Shown: positions 1 through 13,335 of the stretch, piece by piece | Layout of the letters: every line of letters starts with the position of its first letter | Numbering within the stretch: the stretch's first letter is position 1 | NCBI GenBank assembly: GCA_021234155.1 | Contig: JAJEKV010000006.1 | Coordinates: 26,952,763 to 27,016,762, forward strand | Reading direction: 5' to 3' | From: Isoetes taiwanensis | Taxonomy: Eukaryota; Streptophyta; Lycopodiopsida; Isoetales; Isoetaceae | Length of the DNA: 64,000 bases | Notes under the pieces: generated by a model | Databases searched by the model: none | Told to the model about the DNA's origin: nothing | What the model saw: the letters and a program-made list of their open reading frames with translations, nothing else | Made by a program: the position numbers and the translations under genes

Positions 1-1200
1 ATGATGTACTTCGTTCCAGTTACATATTGCTCCTTCAAATGCGGATCTGGTGCTCAATGTCACATATAGCGGTGACGAGGCTGACATTTCGGCCTTAGCG
101 TGGGATTTGATCATATCTTTGGGCAACTTTGAAGGGTATGAGATTCATCCTCAATGACTCCCATTTAGTGACGTGGAGCCTGTCTGACGTGGCTCTGATC
201 CATCTGCTGTCTCAGTTAGAAGATGATGTTGTGCGAATGGAGAAGCGGTAGTGCTGCGTCTTTTCATGGAGCAAGTGGATGCGCGGGTAGCATTGTGGGC
301 CACCGTTCCAGTAAGGATTTATGTGGCCCCATTTGGTAGTGTCTTGTCTTGACACATTTAAGGGCGTTTAGCATCCCAAAGCTGGCGATGAAGCAAGCGT
401 CAAGATATTGCCTCAAGCTATGGCGATCTACCTGCATTTGCACATGTATGCACTGTGCTCTGCACATTCCATCTAGCCATCCATTGAGCTCTCTTTTCCC
501 TCCGGCGGGCCACGAGGCGTTGTGGCCCCCATTGCCATGATAGCTAGTTTTGGGAGGCGAGCATCGTCCATGTTGACCACCGCCGAAAATAGACAATGTG
601 GCGGTCAAGGCCGCCCTGCGAAGGCGAATCACCATTTCTATGATAGAATTTGATATGGGATGTGGACTTCACCCCTAGTGCTAAGTACGAGAGAAACTGC
701 ACCCTGTCAAGTCATTCCAAGTAGCGAGGGATCTTACGGGCCCCATCACTTCAACCCGGTATAAAAGGGGCGAACCACTAAGACTTTGAGCAGGTGTAGT
801 GATGGGTCCAATCATACAACTCCGCTCTATGGTATTGTTTTTTGCATTGCATATAGTGCTTTCGGCCGTAGTAACTCGTGGTATGGATGTGATGCATAGT
901 GAAATGAGCCACTCCCAAATATTTGTATGTGGATGCTGCTTCCACATTACGCCTCGATAACGGAAGGAGAGATTCCTCGGTACGTAAGTAGAGATAGAAT
1001 GAAAACCACCTTAGTCTTGGCCAAGTTGTAGCATATAGAATAGCTTGACAAAAATGTGTCAAGAACGCCGAGGATATCGTTGCATGTCTGGCGGTGTGTA
1101 AGTAGGAGGTCCACATCATCGACATATATTAGCTGCTTGATGATCGGTAGAAGGTGAGCCAGGTCGCCTCCACCATTATCGGAGGGCCCAAAAATAGAAA
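1..1200 (-). pseudogene. LINE (non-LTR retrotransposon) reverse transcriptase remnant
   Basis: Read on the minus strand, 1126-1115 encodes the YVDD catalytic box of a reverse transcriptase, in the context QLIYVDDVDLLLTHRQTC, followed by a segment ending LAKTKVVF. After a frameshift the reading resumes with STYKYLGVAHF (about 933-900), the block that follows the palm in LINE reverse transcriptases. After another shift comes LLYRVEVMGP..ATWNDL (767-705), a known thumb-side motif of plant LINEs (usually LLYGVEVWG). The open frame at 635-264 and part of 1-200 look like the continuing C-terminal region. No endonuclease domain is visible. At least two frameshifts make this non-functional. The family call is firm from the ordered motifs; the exact ends are not visible, and the element probably continues past base 1. 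Confidence 0.8.
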
Positions 1201-1869
1201 ACTTCCAACCTACTGTCTTACTTTCAATATATTCCTTAAAAGCTTACACTTTCTGATGATCTTAGCATATAGTTTGCAATCTTGCCTTTTCGCAGTCTTC
1301 TAGCTTGTTCATCCAAGGCTAAGCGCTGGAAGTAACCAAGCCTCTCCCATTCATGTCCTCTTTCTGTTCTACTGCATGAATCCAAAAGCGACCCTAAATT
1401 TTCCCAAGCATACACCTAGAAAGCCAGATAAAATCAATTTATCAATTCAACACAATCTGCCAATGAACCATCAAAATTTATGTTCCAGAATTAAGCATAA
1501 GCTTAAGCTCAAGCACAGGGAAGCTCAAGCTTATTAGGATCAAGCAAACCCCCTAAATCCTCAGATGCAAGTGTTTGTCTAATGGAGAATCCTAGTTGCC
1601 TTCGCGTTTGTGGGTTTTAAAATAATAAGTCCTTAAAAAAATAAACAAAAAAAGTTCTTAAAAAGTTTGTTACATTTGAAAAATAACAAGCCCTTAAAAA
1701 GATAACCCAATAAAATAATATAAGCCTTTAAAATATATAAGCCTCTTTATTTTCCTTTTATTTCTAGCTATATCTTTTTCTCTATATTTATACAAGTTTA
1801 TTATTATTTAGGGCCTACATATTTGGAGAAATTTGTGGCAAAATGTGTGAAAAATAACCTACAAAATAT
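1201..1869. other. AT-rich stretch without a recognised gene
   Basis: No convincing reading frame. The sequence becomes increasingly A/T-rich with short homopurine and homopyrimidine runs before the AGATTC array begins. Confidence 0.5.
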
Positions 1870-3812
1870 ACCCAGTGTGAAAGACTCTCGTAGATTCTTA
1901 AGATTCTACAGAGATTCCTCTAGATGTATATTCTCCTAGATTCCCTTGTATTATGAAAATTCCTTGAATTCTCGAGGATTCTATTAAGATTCCTGCAGAT
2001 TATAAAAGATTATCCCAAGATTCCTCTAGATTCTACAAGATTCTTCCAGCAGGTTCTCCTCGTTCCTTAGATTCTGTAGAAGGTCCCTTTCTAAGATTTC
2101 ACAAAGTTCTCAAAGATTTTGAAGATTTTCTTAGATTTCTCTGAACTCTCAAAGATTCTCTTGAGATTCCCCAAATTCTATGTACCTTCTCTTAGATCCT
2201 CTGAGTCCAGGTAATTCATTTTCTATATTCTCAAGATTCCATCAATTCCTCTAGATTATCGAAGATTTTATAAGATTCCTTGGATTCCTATAGATTCATG
2301 AAGATTCTCTTTTGATTTCCTATAGATTCAATATTGTCTTGGATTCCTTTAAATTCTCAAAGATTCGGGAAGATTCCCTAGATTCAATTAAAATTGCCAT
2401 GGGTTCATTAAGTTCCAAGTTCTTGTTAAATACATCTGATGAAGATTCTCTGGGTTCTTAAGGAATTCTGAGAGATACCCCTGGGTGCCAGTTATCCAAG
2501 ATTCTTCTACATTCTCGAATTCTATGTATATTCTACTAGATTCCTTAGATCATATATGAAAGTCCTCAAGATTCTCAGGATTCTATCAAGATTCCCTAGA
2601 TCATAAAGTTTCCTCTAAATTCCCCGAGTTTTTACGTAGATTCTCCTACATTTTCTTAGATTCTATGAAGATTCCCTTCAGTTCTCCAAGATTCCTCTAG
2701 ATTCTCTCGAGATTCCCACTTAGATTCCCCAAGAATCTATGTAGATTCTCATAGACTCTTTAAGATCCTATGAAGAGATTCCTTAGGCTCTCAGATTCCA
2801 TCAAGATTCTAGATCTCGAGGAATTTCATGGGGTTCCTGAGTTCCCAAAGATTCTCAAGTTCACATGATTCCAGAAGATTCTATGTAAATCTAGATTCTC
2901 TAAGATCCTATCAAGATTTCCCTAGATTCTCAAGTATTCTATGAAATTCCTCATATTCTCATAGATCCTCTTCCCAAGTTTCCATGAATCCCTAAAGGTT
3001 CTCTTGAGATTCCCCAAAAGGTACAAAGACATCCTAAGATTCCTATAGATTCCTCGAGGTCTATCTAGATTCTCTTAGCTTCCCTTACATCTTGTGAGGA
3101 CACCCTAGATTCTCAGATTCTCTCCAAGACTCCACATAGATCCCTAGATTCTATATTTGATTCTCCCAGATTCTTTAAGAACCTGTGAAGATTCTCTAGA
3201 TTCTCAAAGATCCTTTTGAGATTCCACTAGATTCCCTAAAGGTTATATTGAGGATTTCCTCTGGATTCCTCGAGATCCTGAAGGGATTCCTCTAGATTCT
3301 TTTAAATTACCATAAATTTAAGTAAAATTCTAGAAGATTCCTTTAGATTCTCTAAGATTCCAGATTCTCAAAAATTTTATGAAGATTCCATAGATTCCTT
3401 AGATTATCCCAAGATTCCCATAGATTCCCAGATCTAGTTATAATCCTATGAAGATTCCCTAGATTCTACAAGATTCCACTTGAAGATTCCCTAGATTCTC
3501 AAGATTTATAGAAGATTCCTTTGGATTCCTCTGGGTTACTTAAGATTCTCTTGTGATTCTAAGAAAGTTATATTGAGGGTTCTCTAGATTCTCCAAAGAT
3601 TCAAGGAAGATTCCTCTAGATTCTCTTAGTGTACCATAGATTTACGTTAAGATTCTGAAGATTCATTGGATTCCACTGATCCATAGGGTTCTCTTGTGAT
3701 TCCTATAGATTCTTTAAGGTCTATTGAAAGTTTCTACAGATTCTCGAGATGGGAAGATTCTCACAGATTCTCTTAACATACCGTAGATTCATTAAGATTG
3801 GTAAGAAGATTC
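1870..3812. repeat. Degenerate AGATTC-rich array
   Basis: About 1.9 kb consist almost entirely of variants of AGATTCTC and AGATTCCT, spaced roughly 10-16 bases apart and nearly all in the same orientation on the plus strand. Examples are CTAGATTC, AAGATTCT and TAGATTCC. The spacing is irregular and units are strongly diverged, so this is an old short-unit minisatellite rather than a fresh tandem repeat. There is no open frame of note through it. The array starts abruptly after about 1870 and ends near 3812, where unique sequence with a short open frame begins. Confidence 0.85.
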
Positions 3813-6800
3813 TTGAATCCCGTCAGTTGGCTCAACTATGGCGGGCGATGCCCAAAACACATGACTAAAAAGTTCTTGATGAGAGAATCCAAAGCGTGGG
3901 CCTCACATGTCCAAACCCCTCTAGTGCAAATTCACGGGCCTTTGAATACGATTAAGAAAAAGAAGTTTCCTAGAAGTCCATCAAATAAATGCTTTACCTC
4001 ACTACATTTTTATTAATGAGATTGCCACCTCACACCTCATTTAAAGAAAAAAAAATGTAATTTAATATAAAAACTTAATGGCTAGGATTTGTCTAACACT
4101 TTTGATCTATGGTGGTCTGCTTTTACCAAATCACCGCTAAAAAGAACCTTGGTACACCTTCCTACAAAAATCAAAGGCTGTGATTGCTTCCCTTTGATCA
4201 AGCAGTTCCGGGAATGCATGCCCCCATGCATGCCATGCATGTGCACTCTATGTGGTTTGATTTAACTCTGAAATTCGGCGGTCGGATGGAAAGAAACATA
4301 GATGTGTCCCACATCCAAAGTGTGTAATTATTTATAAGCGAGATTCATTAAGAATATATTTTTTATTCTCTTTCATTTAGATGACACGTCCACAACTTTG
4401 TCGGGAAAATCAAATAAATAGAAAACCAAATAATTTAGATGATGCGAGGTTTGGCTCTGTCATGCGGATTCGACATAGGGCATAGAGGCAGTGTGTGATC
4501 TCCCCACGGTGGCAATTTTGAATTTTCATCTTCTGGCAGTCATAAATTGGTGCCATGGGCGTTTCGTTTCTTGGAATTTCTTTGAGCAACAAATCTATGG
4601 ATATACCGACATATGATCAGCCAAATGCGCTTTGTGTGTGCAATGGTGACATTTTCATCTCTCCATAGTGAAAGCCTTAATTAGGGGCAATTACTTGAAA
4701 CATGGGTGACACAATCTTATGAGCACTTTTTCATGTGAGACGAAATTTTTCATGGTGATGGCGGTTTAGAAATTTCTCATCGGCTATGGCGGCTTAATTT
4801 GAGATTCCATACTCCATGAGTTAGGATATTTAGAACCTTTAAGTCAATTTAAGGATTACTGGAATTGATTCTGAAGTCTCCGGATCTGAGTCGATTTACA
4901 TCGGTTAAGAGTTCGTGAGGAGAAGCGGAAAGAGCTCTACTCTGCCATTGCGAGTTCAGGAAAGGTGGGTGAAGGGCCATATAAATCTCGCTCGATCCAC
5001 ATGCATATCTTAGATTCATTTGCTTCTTATACGCATTACGTAGGCATATCACTAAGCAACCCAGGCTGCTACTCCTTCTTTGGTATCAAGACTATTTTTG
5101 GAGGTTGGCTTATATCTACGCAGCAAAATACAAATAATTGAATGAAATTATTCTAGAAATGTTCTAAAGTCCATTCAAATGATCAATCAATCTAGACATC
5201 ACGAAATAAGTTTTTGAATATTCTTGGGCTTGAATACTTCTTGGTTCTTTGGCGAGGTAGACACAAAGCCCCTTTTTGAGACACCATATTCTGAGCCATA
5301 ATTAAGATCGAGAATCGTGTTTGGGGTTGGGAGCCTGATCTATTTGGAGGTTGGAGGAGAGGTGGCGGGGGTGCCTTCGATCAGCGAAGCTTTATTTTGA
5401 GCAAAACTTGGCTGGAGGCAATCAACCCTAAAGCTACTATTTTGAGCAAAGAAACTTGTGAAGAACTTAGCGGATAAGGATAATTTCCTTCTTTTTTATC
5501 GTATATTGTTAAATTTGTTGCTATTTGCAAAGAGAATTGATTCTTGTAACATTATTGAAAGAAAAGATTTAACATTTCTCGTACTACATTGTTAGTATTT
5601 GCAAAGGAAATAACAACGGAAACCATTGGAATACCCCAGCATAATAAAATACAACGAGGAATCATGCAAATCTCATTCTTTATGAAGTGGCAAAATATAC
5701 TATGTTCTAGTGTGCAAGATATAAAGTTAATATTGATATTAGGCAAAATAATTAGTCTAATGGTATTCTAATTTGAACTATGGGTTGCATTTTAATCCTC
5801 ATAGTATATGATCAGCTTGTGTTAGCACAAGATCTACATTACCAATATTCATATCTTTGTATGTATTATGGGTTTGGAGGACCTTGACAACATATCGAAC
5901 ATCAAACAAACCCACTATAATAGTTACAACAGGATTAGAAAAATGTACCCTTAATTGGCCATCACTTTAAGGTGGAATTTAAGTTAAAACCTCATGTCTA
6001 TTTGGCATGACACAAATTCATCATTACCTGGCTAACTTATTATCATTACAATAGTGGGGACTTTCTAGTTTAGTACTTGTGATAAATTTCTTGTATGTAT
6101 ATTGATAAACACTTAATGGTTCATCACTGAGCCCTATTTTTTAGTAAACACTTTGAAATAAAAGACTTCTAGAAACCATTTTAATATTAAATATAATAGA
6201 CACGGAAGGCACTTGATGGACCAATATAAATGCGTGCATACATAAAATATAGCGTTATGAGTTCAAAGGTTTTGTCTCTTTGGAGAAAAGTTTATTCATG
6301 GTGACAATTAGGCGGTTTTGGGCTTTGAACTTTGAAGCATCATATCTCATGTCAAGAGATCCTTTTAAGATGATTTTTCTTTTGCTGGTCTTGGTAAGCA
6401 TTTACGAATTAGGTCTAGTCGGTAAACTCATCCATATAAAGCTATAGTAGAAATTGTGATCAGGCAATTGTTGCTTATGTATGTTCTATTACTGCGGTTT
6501 GGTCTTGGAGCTGAAGATAATCTTTTGAAGCACAAAACGGTGCAGAGGTCCGAGAGGTCCATGCATGAAGGAATTCTACAAGAAGGCATGAGGGGCCAGA
6601 TCTTGGAGACATTAAGATGGCGAGCTTAGAGAGCGCATCAATCTTCTTATCGGGTGGGGTTTCAATCTATTTGAGGATTTTATAAAATTTGGGTTAGTTT
6701 AAACATGATGTAGACTGATGAGTTTGGGGATTTACAAAATTAAGGCGATTCATGATCTGGATTGAATAAGCTTTCTAATGTCATTTATCGATTAATTAAG

Positions 6801-8159
6801 CAATGCTCCTTGAGATTGGCATGGTTTAATGGATTGAATCAGATACTGTGGTAAATAATAAAATCAAAGCGTAGGATTGAATCAAGAATGTGGCGTTTGT
6901 CTCAGGAAGAGTACGGTAAAATCTAGGGTTAATTCTATGGGTATGAGGCTGATTTAATTACTCTGCTGCTAGTGTTGTCGAAAACTCAAATCGGTCAAAA
7001 GGCGTTATGGGAAGATTTGGGCACATTTAGATCAGGGCCAAAATATCATAAAGATGGGTCAAAATTACTCTGGAAAGTAGGTTGGGTGAATCGAGGGTTT
7101 GGGGCATGATCAAAGAGTTATGGGAGAGTCAAAGGCATCGAAGAAGCAAGAAAAAGAGGTCAAATTTTCATAGAAGAAGCGAGTTTGGGCCTTAGAGAAG
7201 TGATTTGTTCGGGACAAAGTGAATCGAAGGAGGAAACAAAGGCTTTCATTTGCCAAATTGAATACTGAATGGTAAAGCACTTCTGAAATGGGTTGGGAAA
7301 TTATCGTGTTGATTTGTAGTCCTTGATTTTGAGGATTGATTGCTTTTTTGCTCTGTTGCTTGATTCTTGGGATTTGGGCAATCTGAGCCCTAGTCTCTTT
7401 GATTTTGTTGCTTTTTATCGACTTATGATATTTTATCTTGGTCTTATTTCTTAACACTAGACTTATCAACTGGACCATCATGGTCCATGGACGGTATTGT
7501 ATTACCTCATATAAACCAGTATGTCTCTGAGAGAGACTTCTCCGTTTGCAATCCTACCTTCTTTTGAGCTTCCACTTGATTCTTTATGATTTACAAAATT
7601 TTTATGACCCTATTGGTTCTACATATCTTGTGGTGATTGTTCAAATATCATACAATTTACTTGATTTTCATACTAATTAAGGCAGCATTCTTCATATTTT
7701 TTACAGCACAAAGGGAATTCCAAACCTTTTTCAAAATCAAAAACAAGCGATTTTTATGATAAAACATATTGATTTTATGTTGAAGTTTTTCTTTTTATAA
7801 AACATTAGAGCAATTACATGTTTGCTCAAAAGAGGTACATTTGAGGGGTATAGTTATTTTACTTTCTTACTATTACAAGTTTATTTAATTCTTGTGGTCA
7901 TAAAGTTGTTGACTCTAAGAACTATAATTCAATGTTTGTTTGAAGCATTCATAAGTTATAATAATGATTTCAATGTTGACTAAAGAATCTCTTATATAGA
8001 ATTAGGACAAAATAAATCTAATATGATTTAATAAAACTCGTATATCATCTTTAGAGGTAACTAAAGATGCACATATATCTTACTACACTTATATCTCGTG
8101 AATTATAATTTTATCAACCTATATATAGTAGCTAATTATGGGTGTATAAGTATTTGGGT
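3813..8159. other. AT-rich intergenic sequence, no recognised gene
   Basis: Only short frames occur and none resembles a known family. A 72-codon frame across 3798-4016 straddles the end of the AGATTC array and is probably chance. A 123-codon minus frame at 7481-7110 is lysine-, serine- and asparagine-rich with low-complexity character, and I do not regard it as coding. No terminal repeats, tRNA or satellite were recognised. Confidence 0.5.
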
Positions 8160-8171
8160 ATTGAGTTTCTA

Positions 8172-8960
8172 CTACCCACACCTTTGGGATGCATCCATCG
8201 ATTCTGAGTCGCTGCGGTGAAGCCACATGTCACGATAAAACAACGATCCACGTGTTGTATGCATGGGGTCACCAGGCACATGATCCGGGGCCTTGGTTGA
8301 GGCAGTCCTCCTCATGGGCGTGAGGGGCGATGTCTCACCACTTGCAGGGGCAGTCTGGCTTTGAGTCAGAGGCTGCTTCTTGGCAGGCACTTTGGGAGTG
8401 AAGTCCATGGTCCCCATATCGAGATCTTGCTCCGAGTCGGGCTTCCTTCCATTCTGGTGGCTGGGCATCGTGCCCCCGCCGAGGAAAGGTGGTGGCATGG
8501 ATGAAGCCGAGGCACTTGACTTGCTGGCGGTGGCGATGGGCCATGACTCAAAACTGCTTTGGAAGAACCATGAGCCCGGTGGTTCTCATGATGAGTGTGC
8601 GGTGCAGTGGACAGTGCATGCCAGAAGAGCATGACTGCCAGGCGGTACTTGGATACTTGCTTCATGGCGAAACTTTACACAGGATACAGAGCCACATCAC
8701 ATGGCAAAGTGGCAAATTATAAACGAGGTTAATCCATGCTCACGAGGGGCCCACACACCACTACTGCGCGCCCAACTACCCATGAAAGAAGCGGGGTGAT
8801 TGCCATTCACCACGGTGCACACCACTCGCATTGAGGCAGGGAGATGGATTCGAGAGCGCTCGTGAGGACAAAGAATGCATCGATCTTTGTCGGCGGGCGC
8901 ATTGAGGATGAAAGTCACGCCCTCGAGCTGTCAAGCGAGCCAGGCATGTCGGGGATGGGG
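8172..8960 (-). pseudogene. GC-rich coding-like block, product not recognised
   Basis: This block is much richer in G+C than its surroundings and gives protein-like minus-strand translations in successive frames. From about 8930 it reads EGVTFILNAPADKDRCILCP, then a stretch containing VVCTVVNGNHPASFMGS to about 8700. Then 8665-8500 reads SKYRLAVMLFWHALS followed by a proline/histidine-rich segment. Finally 8498-8172 reads MPPPFLGGGTMPSHQNG through a serine/threonine/proline-rich tail ending in a stop. The frame changes between these pieces, so either it is a decayed gene or the consensus has indels, or the pieces are separate exons. I do not recognise the family. A small retroelement capsid-like protein or a captured host exon are both possible. 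Confidence 0.35.
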
Positions 8961-9060
8961 TATGCTCGGTTGAATTTAATGTATCGGACCTGCATGACTC
9001 TGCAGGCACGGCCTGCCTTAGGCTTGTTGGGATAAATACCTCGGGAGGTAATGGATGCCA

Positions 9061-9834
9061 CGGACCGGTTTATGCCCCCATGTCAGGCATTAACCTGGTA
9101 GCCTTGTGATTATGTATATAGCGTCGTTATGTCGGCATCACTTATTGCTATAAGGCTAGACAATGTCATCTCTCTAAATATTACTCGATACTTGATATTT
9201 ATTATTCATTTGTCATCTATCGATGGTAATGATGAATTCTTACCTTCTATATCATAAGGGATGAGTAGAAATCCACATGGATTGATTTGACGTCAATATT
9301 ACTCTAATGAAGCCGATTTCACAACCAAATAATATTATTAATCAAAATCTGTACATGTCTTATGTTACGAAATTGAGATCAATATGGATTATAATGGTGG
9401 CGCTCTTGGTTTTATAATGAGCACAAGCACTTTGGACTATTAATGATTATGACATAGCAGGACTATCTTTACTTTTTATAATGTCGCATTTAATAGTATT
9501 CTTCTTTCTTGTTGCATTGATATTGCAACTTGTTATATTTAAGAACCATGACTTTTGAAGGTCACAACTCAAGCATATGCTTCCAAAATTCATAGAAAGA
9601 CATAATTTAGCAAATAATTTGATGTTGATGCTAAAATGCTTAATCCAAACAACAAGATATGTGCATTACATATTTTTAATGAATAGAGTAGCTCATGACC
9701 TTATTTCCCAAAATTCACATTGTGATCGATTAACATGAGTAAGTTCTTGAATTTTTAACTCGGGCGATGTGGTTTAGAATGAAATCTTTCTTGATTTTTT
9801 AAGGACAAATCTTATGCTCAACTTTGTGAGTGTG

Positions 9835-9838
<4 letters not shown>
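9061..9838. other. AT-rich stretch without a gene
   Basis: No open frame of interest and no repeat structure seen before the GT tract. Confidence 0.5.

Positions 9839-9926
<88 letters not shown>
9839..9926. repeat. (GT)n microsatellite, 44 uninterrupted units
   Basis: A perfect 88-base alternating GT tract followed directly by a T run. Such tracts can adopt Z-DNA and are highly length-polymorphic; here it lies in gene-free sequence. Confidence 0.98.
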
Positions 9927-9929
<3 letters not shown>

Positions 9930-10866
9930 TTTTTGTCTCATATTATTGTAAGCTTTCCTTATATGATATTTTGAAGGAAAAACTGAATCATTCTTTTCTT
10001 TAATATAGACATAAATTATTAGTCGATTATTAAAAATTGTATGAGAAAACCAAAACCTCAGAAATCAAGACCAATAAACATTTTTACGGGATGGTAGCTT
10101 GCTTACTACTTATGTTCAAATTCCAAGCCAAAAGTTCATTTATTGGCAAAGTTAGAATTTGATTAAAGAAACGACCTTTTAAGATATTATTGGTCCACGA
10201 GAGAAGGCGAGCAGTTTTGATCCTTATTCGATGGTCCTATCTTCTTTCTCATACCGGAATGAGAATTCACGGTGTTTATTATTTGTACTCTCTAACTCGC
10301 ATAGAAAAATAAGAAAATACTACAAAAATTATTTCATTAAGACAGTTTTACCTTATGTAAATATGAGGCAGTCTTGGCATGACCCCCTTGGATTCACGTA
10401 AGCATAACTTCCAAGAATGGAGGTAGATAGATTTTTAGGTATTTTTCACATGGATTTTTGAGCTATTGAATTTTGAGCTATTTCGTTTAATGTGACGATT
10501 ACAAATGCACCATTTTTGGTCCATCACCTGACAACTCTAGTGTTAATAGTGTTGCTATCTTTGTTGTTTTCTCTTTAAGAATAGCTAAATAAGAATGCAC
10601 ACGGGGTTTGGATAGAGAATAGAGTATCAACAGAGTAAGCCGGTGCAAATGCTAGAGGTCTAAGGCAAGAATATATGAAGAATATTAACATTGTTTGAAA
10701 ATATCATGTAAAATAAATAAATGTCTAATTCATGGCGGAGATAAGCTAAGATAAATTGAAAGCATACGGAGATCGAGCCTGGGCTGAATCATCGACTAGT
10801 GGACTCCATCTTCATTCGAGATGGACTCCATCTTCATTCTTGGTGGCCTGCCAGTCATGCTTAGCG
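9927..10866. other. AT-rich stretch without a gene
   Basis: No recognised feature. At about 10801-10844 the phrase ATGGACTCCATCTTCATTC occurs twice in close succession, a small local duplication. Confidence 0.5.
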
Positions 10867-11500
10867 TTAGTGATAGTTTGCTTCAAAAAGCTTTGTCTCA
10901 TTAACCCTTTTTAAAATGGCACTTGACCTATACGGGGTTTCAAAACCATACGCACGAGAGCCTTTTAGATGTACTGCAGACTCTTGATTATAAATGGTTC
11001 TAGATTTTTGTAGCATGTATACTTGCCTGACCAAGGTTTCCTCTTGCCCTTTCACTGTCCCCACTACACCTCTCTTCTCTTGGCTGGCTCTCTTTCTCCA
11101 CGTCTTCCTTAGCACGTGGGTACCATAAACCCTTGACATAACTCTCTACGTCACAAAGAGTTCTTGAAGACATGATGTCCAAAATCCTGCCGGTAAAGTG
11201 CTGCCGTTATAAAATTATCTGGAAAAGAAATCAAGAAACGAGAGGAAGGGTGCACTCATAATCAGAATTGTTCCTTGAGATGCTCATGGAGCATCCTTCC
11301 CGGCTCACACATGCGTCCAAGGAAACATTACAACATTCGAGAAAATATTCAACAAATCTTTTACGTCGTTTAGGCGATTCCTTGATGTCTAAATCTTCAT
11401 TTTCCGTGGACATCAAGCTAGTCATTCGTTGCGGGATATGGGTCTTGAACAGATTCCCTTCTATCTTGAGTGCGTGGGTACAGCCATGGTGAGGTGGCAT
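10867..11500 (-). other. Two weak minus-strand open frames, unrecognised
   Basis: Minus frames at 11139-10867 (90 codons, arginine/lysine-rich, containing RKTWRKRASQEKRG) and 11500-11231 (89 codons, containing ENEDLDIKESPKRRKRFVEY) look less random than their surroundings, but match no family I know. The second is also open on the plus strand (11268-11492). They could be parts of a decayed gene on the minus strand. No splice or start context supports a model. Confidence 0.15.
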
Positions 11501-12293
11501 TCTCTAGCTCCCATGCATGTGCCCGTAACGTCCTTGAGTTCGTAGGATTGTGGGTTTCTGTGTTGTTGACCTTTGCCTTCTGATAACCACAGGCTAAAAA
11601 GGCGTAAAAACAAGGTTAAATTTCACGAAAAATGGATTTACCTCAATTTTTCCTCTAATTAAGTTCTAGAAATGGTGTCTTAAAGAACCTCTATAAGCAC
11701 AATTTTTACAATGGGAAAAATTTAGTAAACTGTTTTTATTGTAGACCTTGTCACGGGGGTTGTATACCATTATACGGTGTCGTGTATCCATATATATGTT
11801 ATTATATTTAGAAAACATATTACCCACTGATGTCATATACCAACTGACACGATATGTATGATGATAGCTAAAGGGATTCTTGGAGCCACAGGTAGTATGT
11901 TAGTCAACTCCCCCTATGAGGTCTAACCCACCCAATTTGGGTTAGAAAACGGAGCTCTTGCATCCCATCTAGCTGATTCTTCCCACCATGTAGAATTTAC
12001 TGAAACTGATGAAAAAGTAATTCCACATGATGATACTCACGGAAGAAGCGGACACAACTCCACCAAAGTTGATGTACTCGTGCTAGTACTTGTTAATAAG
12101 GCGTATCCTTACTAATTTCTTGAATGAGCTCTGGTATGTATTGATCTAGAGAGTGTGCTAAATAACTAGAGCAACTGGCCTCAGTGATAGCAGCATCTCG
12201 TCCGGATAAGGGAGGGGTTCAAGAATTCCCACTAATGTAAGTCTCATTAAGCATTCGGATGGATTAATTTCCATGGGTGGTTCATGACCACAA
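11501..12293. other. No recognised feature
   Basis: AT-rich. The words TGTCGTGTATC (about 11780) and TGACACGATATG (about 11846) lie close together in opposite sense but do not make a convincing terminal repeat. Confidence 0.4.
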
Positions 12294-12441
12294 TCAAATA
12301 AACTCTGAGAATAAAGTTGATCGACTCCCTTGCAAAGCTCCCTTGGGTGGAATTTGTAGGCGCAGCCTCCTCAAAATTGAGTGTTTAAACTCATCTTGAT
12401 TAGAATTTTGTACAGAGATATCGCGGCATGCTACATGAGGC

Positions 12442-12741
12442 TTGGGAGGTAATGGGTGTGTCGGGAGATTAATCAATTTGCAAAAAGCAAGCGAGGAGCA
12501 GGAACAAGATACAGACGAGAGCAAGGAAGAAGGAGCAAGGAACACGGAGCAGGCGAGAACGGAGAAAGAACAAGGAGCACAAAGAGAGGAATACGGAGCA
12601 AGGAACCCCTTGAGCATGCCAGGCGAGAGAGGGGCAGTTGCTAAATTCGTGGATGAAGTGAAAGCGGTGAAGAATTTATACTGCGGATCCAATAATGCTA
12701 AAAGTATTACTTTTAATAATAAAGTATTATCGGTATGCTAA
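12442..12741 (+). CDS. Hypothetical Glu/Arg/Gln-rich open frame
   Basis: A 99-codon plus-strand frame across a purine-rich stretch. The centre is a charged repeat-like run (ASEEQEQDTDESKEEGARNT and following) that would form a single long helix. The C-terminal part, AVAKFVDEVKAVKNLYCGS, is less biased. An overlapping frame is also open (12456-12644), and the composition alone can keep frames open here. I recognise no domain. It could be a remnant of a charged structural gene or simply a purine-rich repeat. Confidence 0.2.
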   Translation: MGGNGCVGRLINLQKASEEQEQDTDESKEEGARNTEQARTEKEQGAQREEYGARNPLSMPGERGAVAKFVDEVKAVKNLYCGSNNAKSITFNNKVLSVC

Positions 12742-13335
12742 ATGTGCCAATGTCAAGGTAATAAAGTGATGCTACATAAAACCGGCTCCAATTAGTTGAA
12801 GTCCTCATCTCCCATAGAGCACTCTGCCTACTCGTCAGGATCATGGGGATACATTGCTTGCTCCATGAGCTACAAATGATCTTATTAGATGCATTATAAA
12901 GGGTGTTCACCTTGATCTCTACCTACAATCAAAGCTAATGAGTCGTGAATACTGGTACCAGGGCTTCATGATATTTGTGATCCACCTTGTTTGGCTTCAC
13001 AGGCGCCATACTGGTGATGGGATCCCTTATGAGAGGTTGATGATGGTGTTGGTATGCATCAATAATGTGTACATCTAATGCGCATCGGATATAATGATGT
13101 ATAAGCACCTACTAAAGATGAGATGTATAAACATAATAAATATTATACGATGTAAGATACGGTATTAATTGTCTAAAATGCTTAGAAATATTATATACCC
13201 AAGTATTTAGTATTACATACAATGCCAGCTAAATACATTGTGCATTACCATTAGCAAGAGAATTACACCTTGATTACTGAGAACATGATTGAGGTTAGAG
13301 CCTTTAGATCGGATGGATTGGGTGCCAATGTTTGT
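12742..13335. other. No recognised feature
   Basis: AT-rich sequence with dispersed TATTATA and GATGTA words; no gene seen. Confidence 0.4.

Noticed and set aside
7110-7481. 123-codon minus-strand gene
   Set aside because: The composition is lysine, glutamine and serine low-complexity; no homology or start context supports it.
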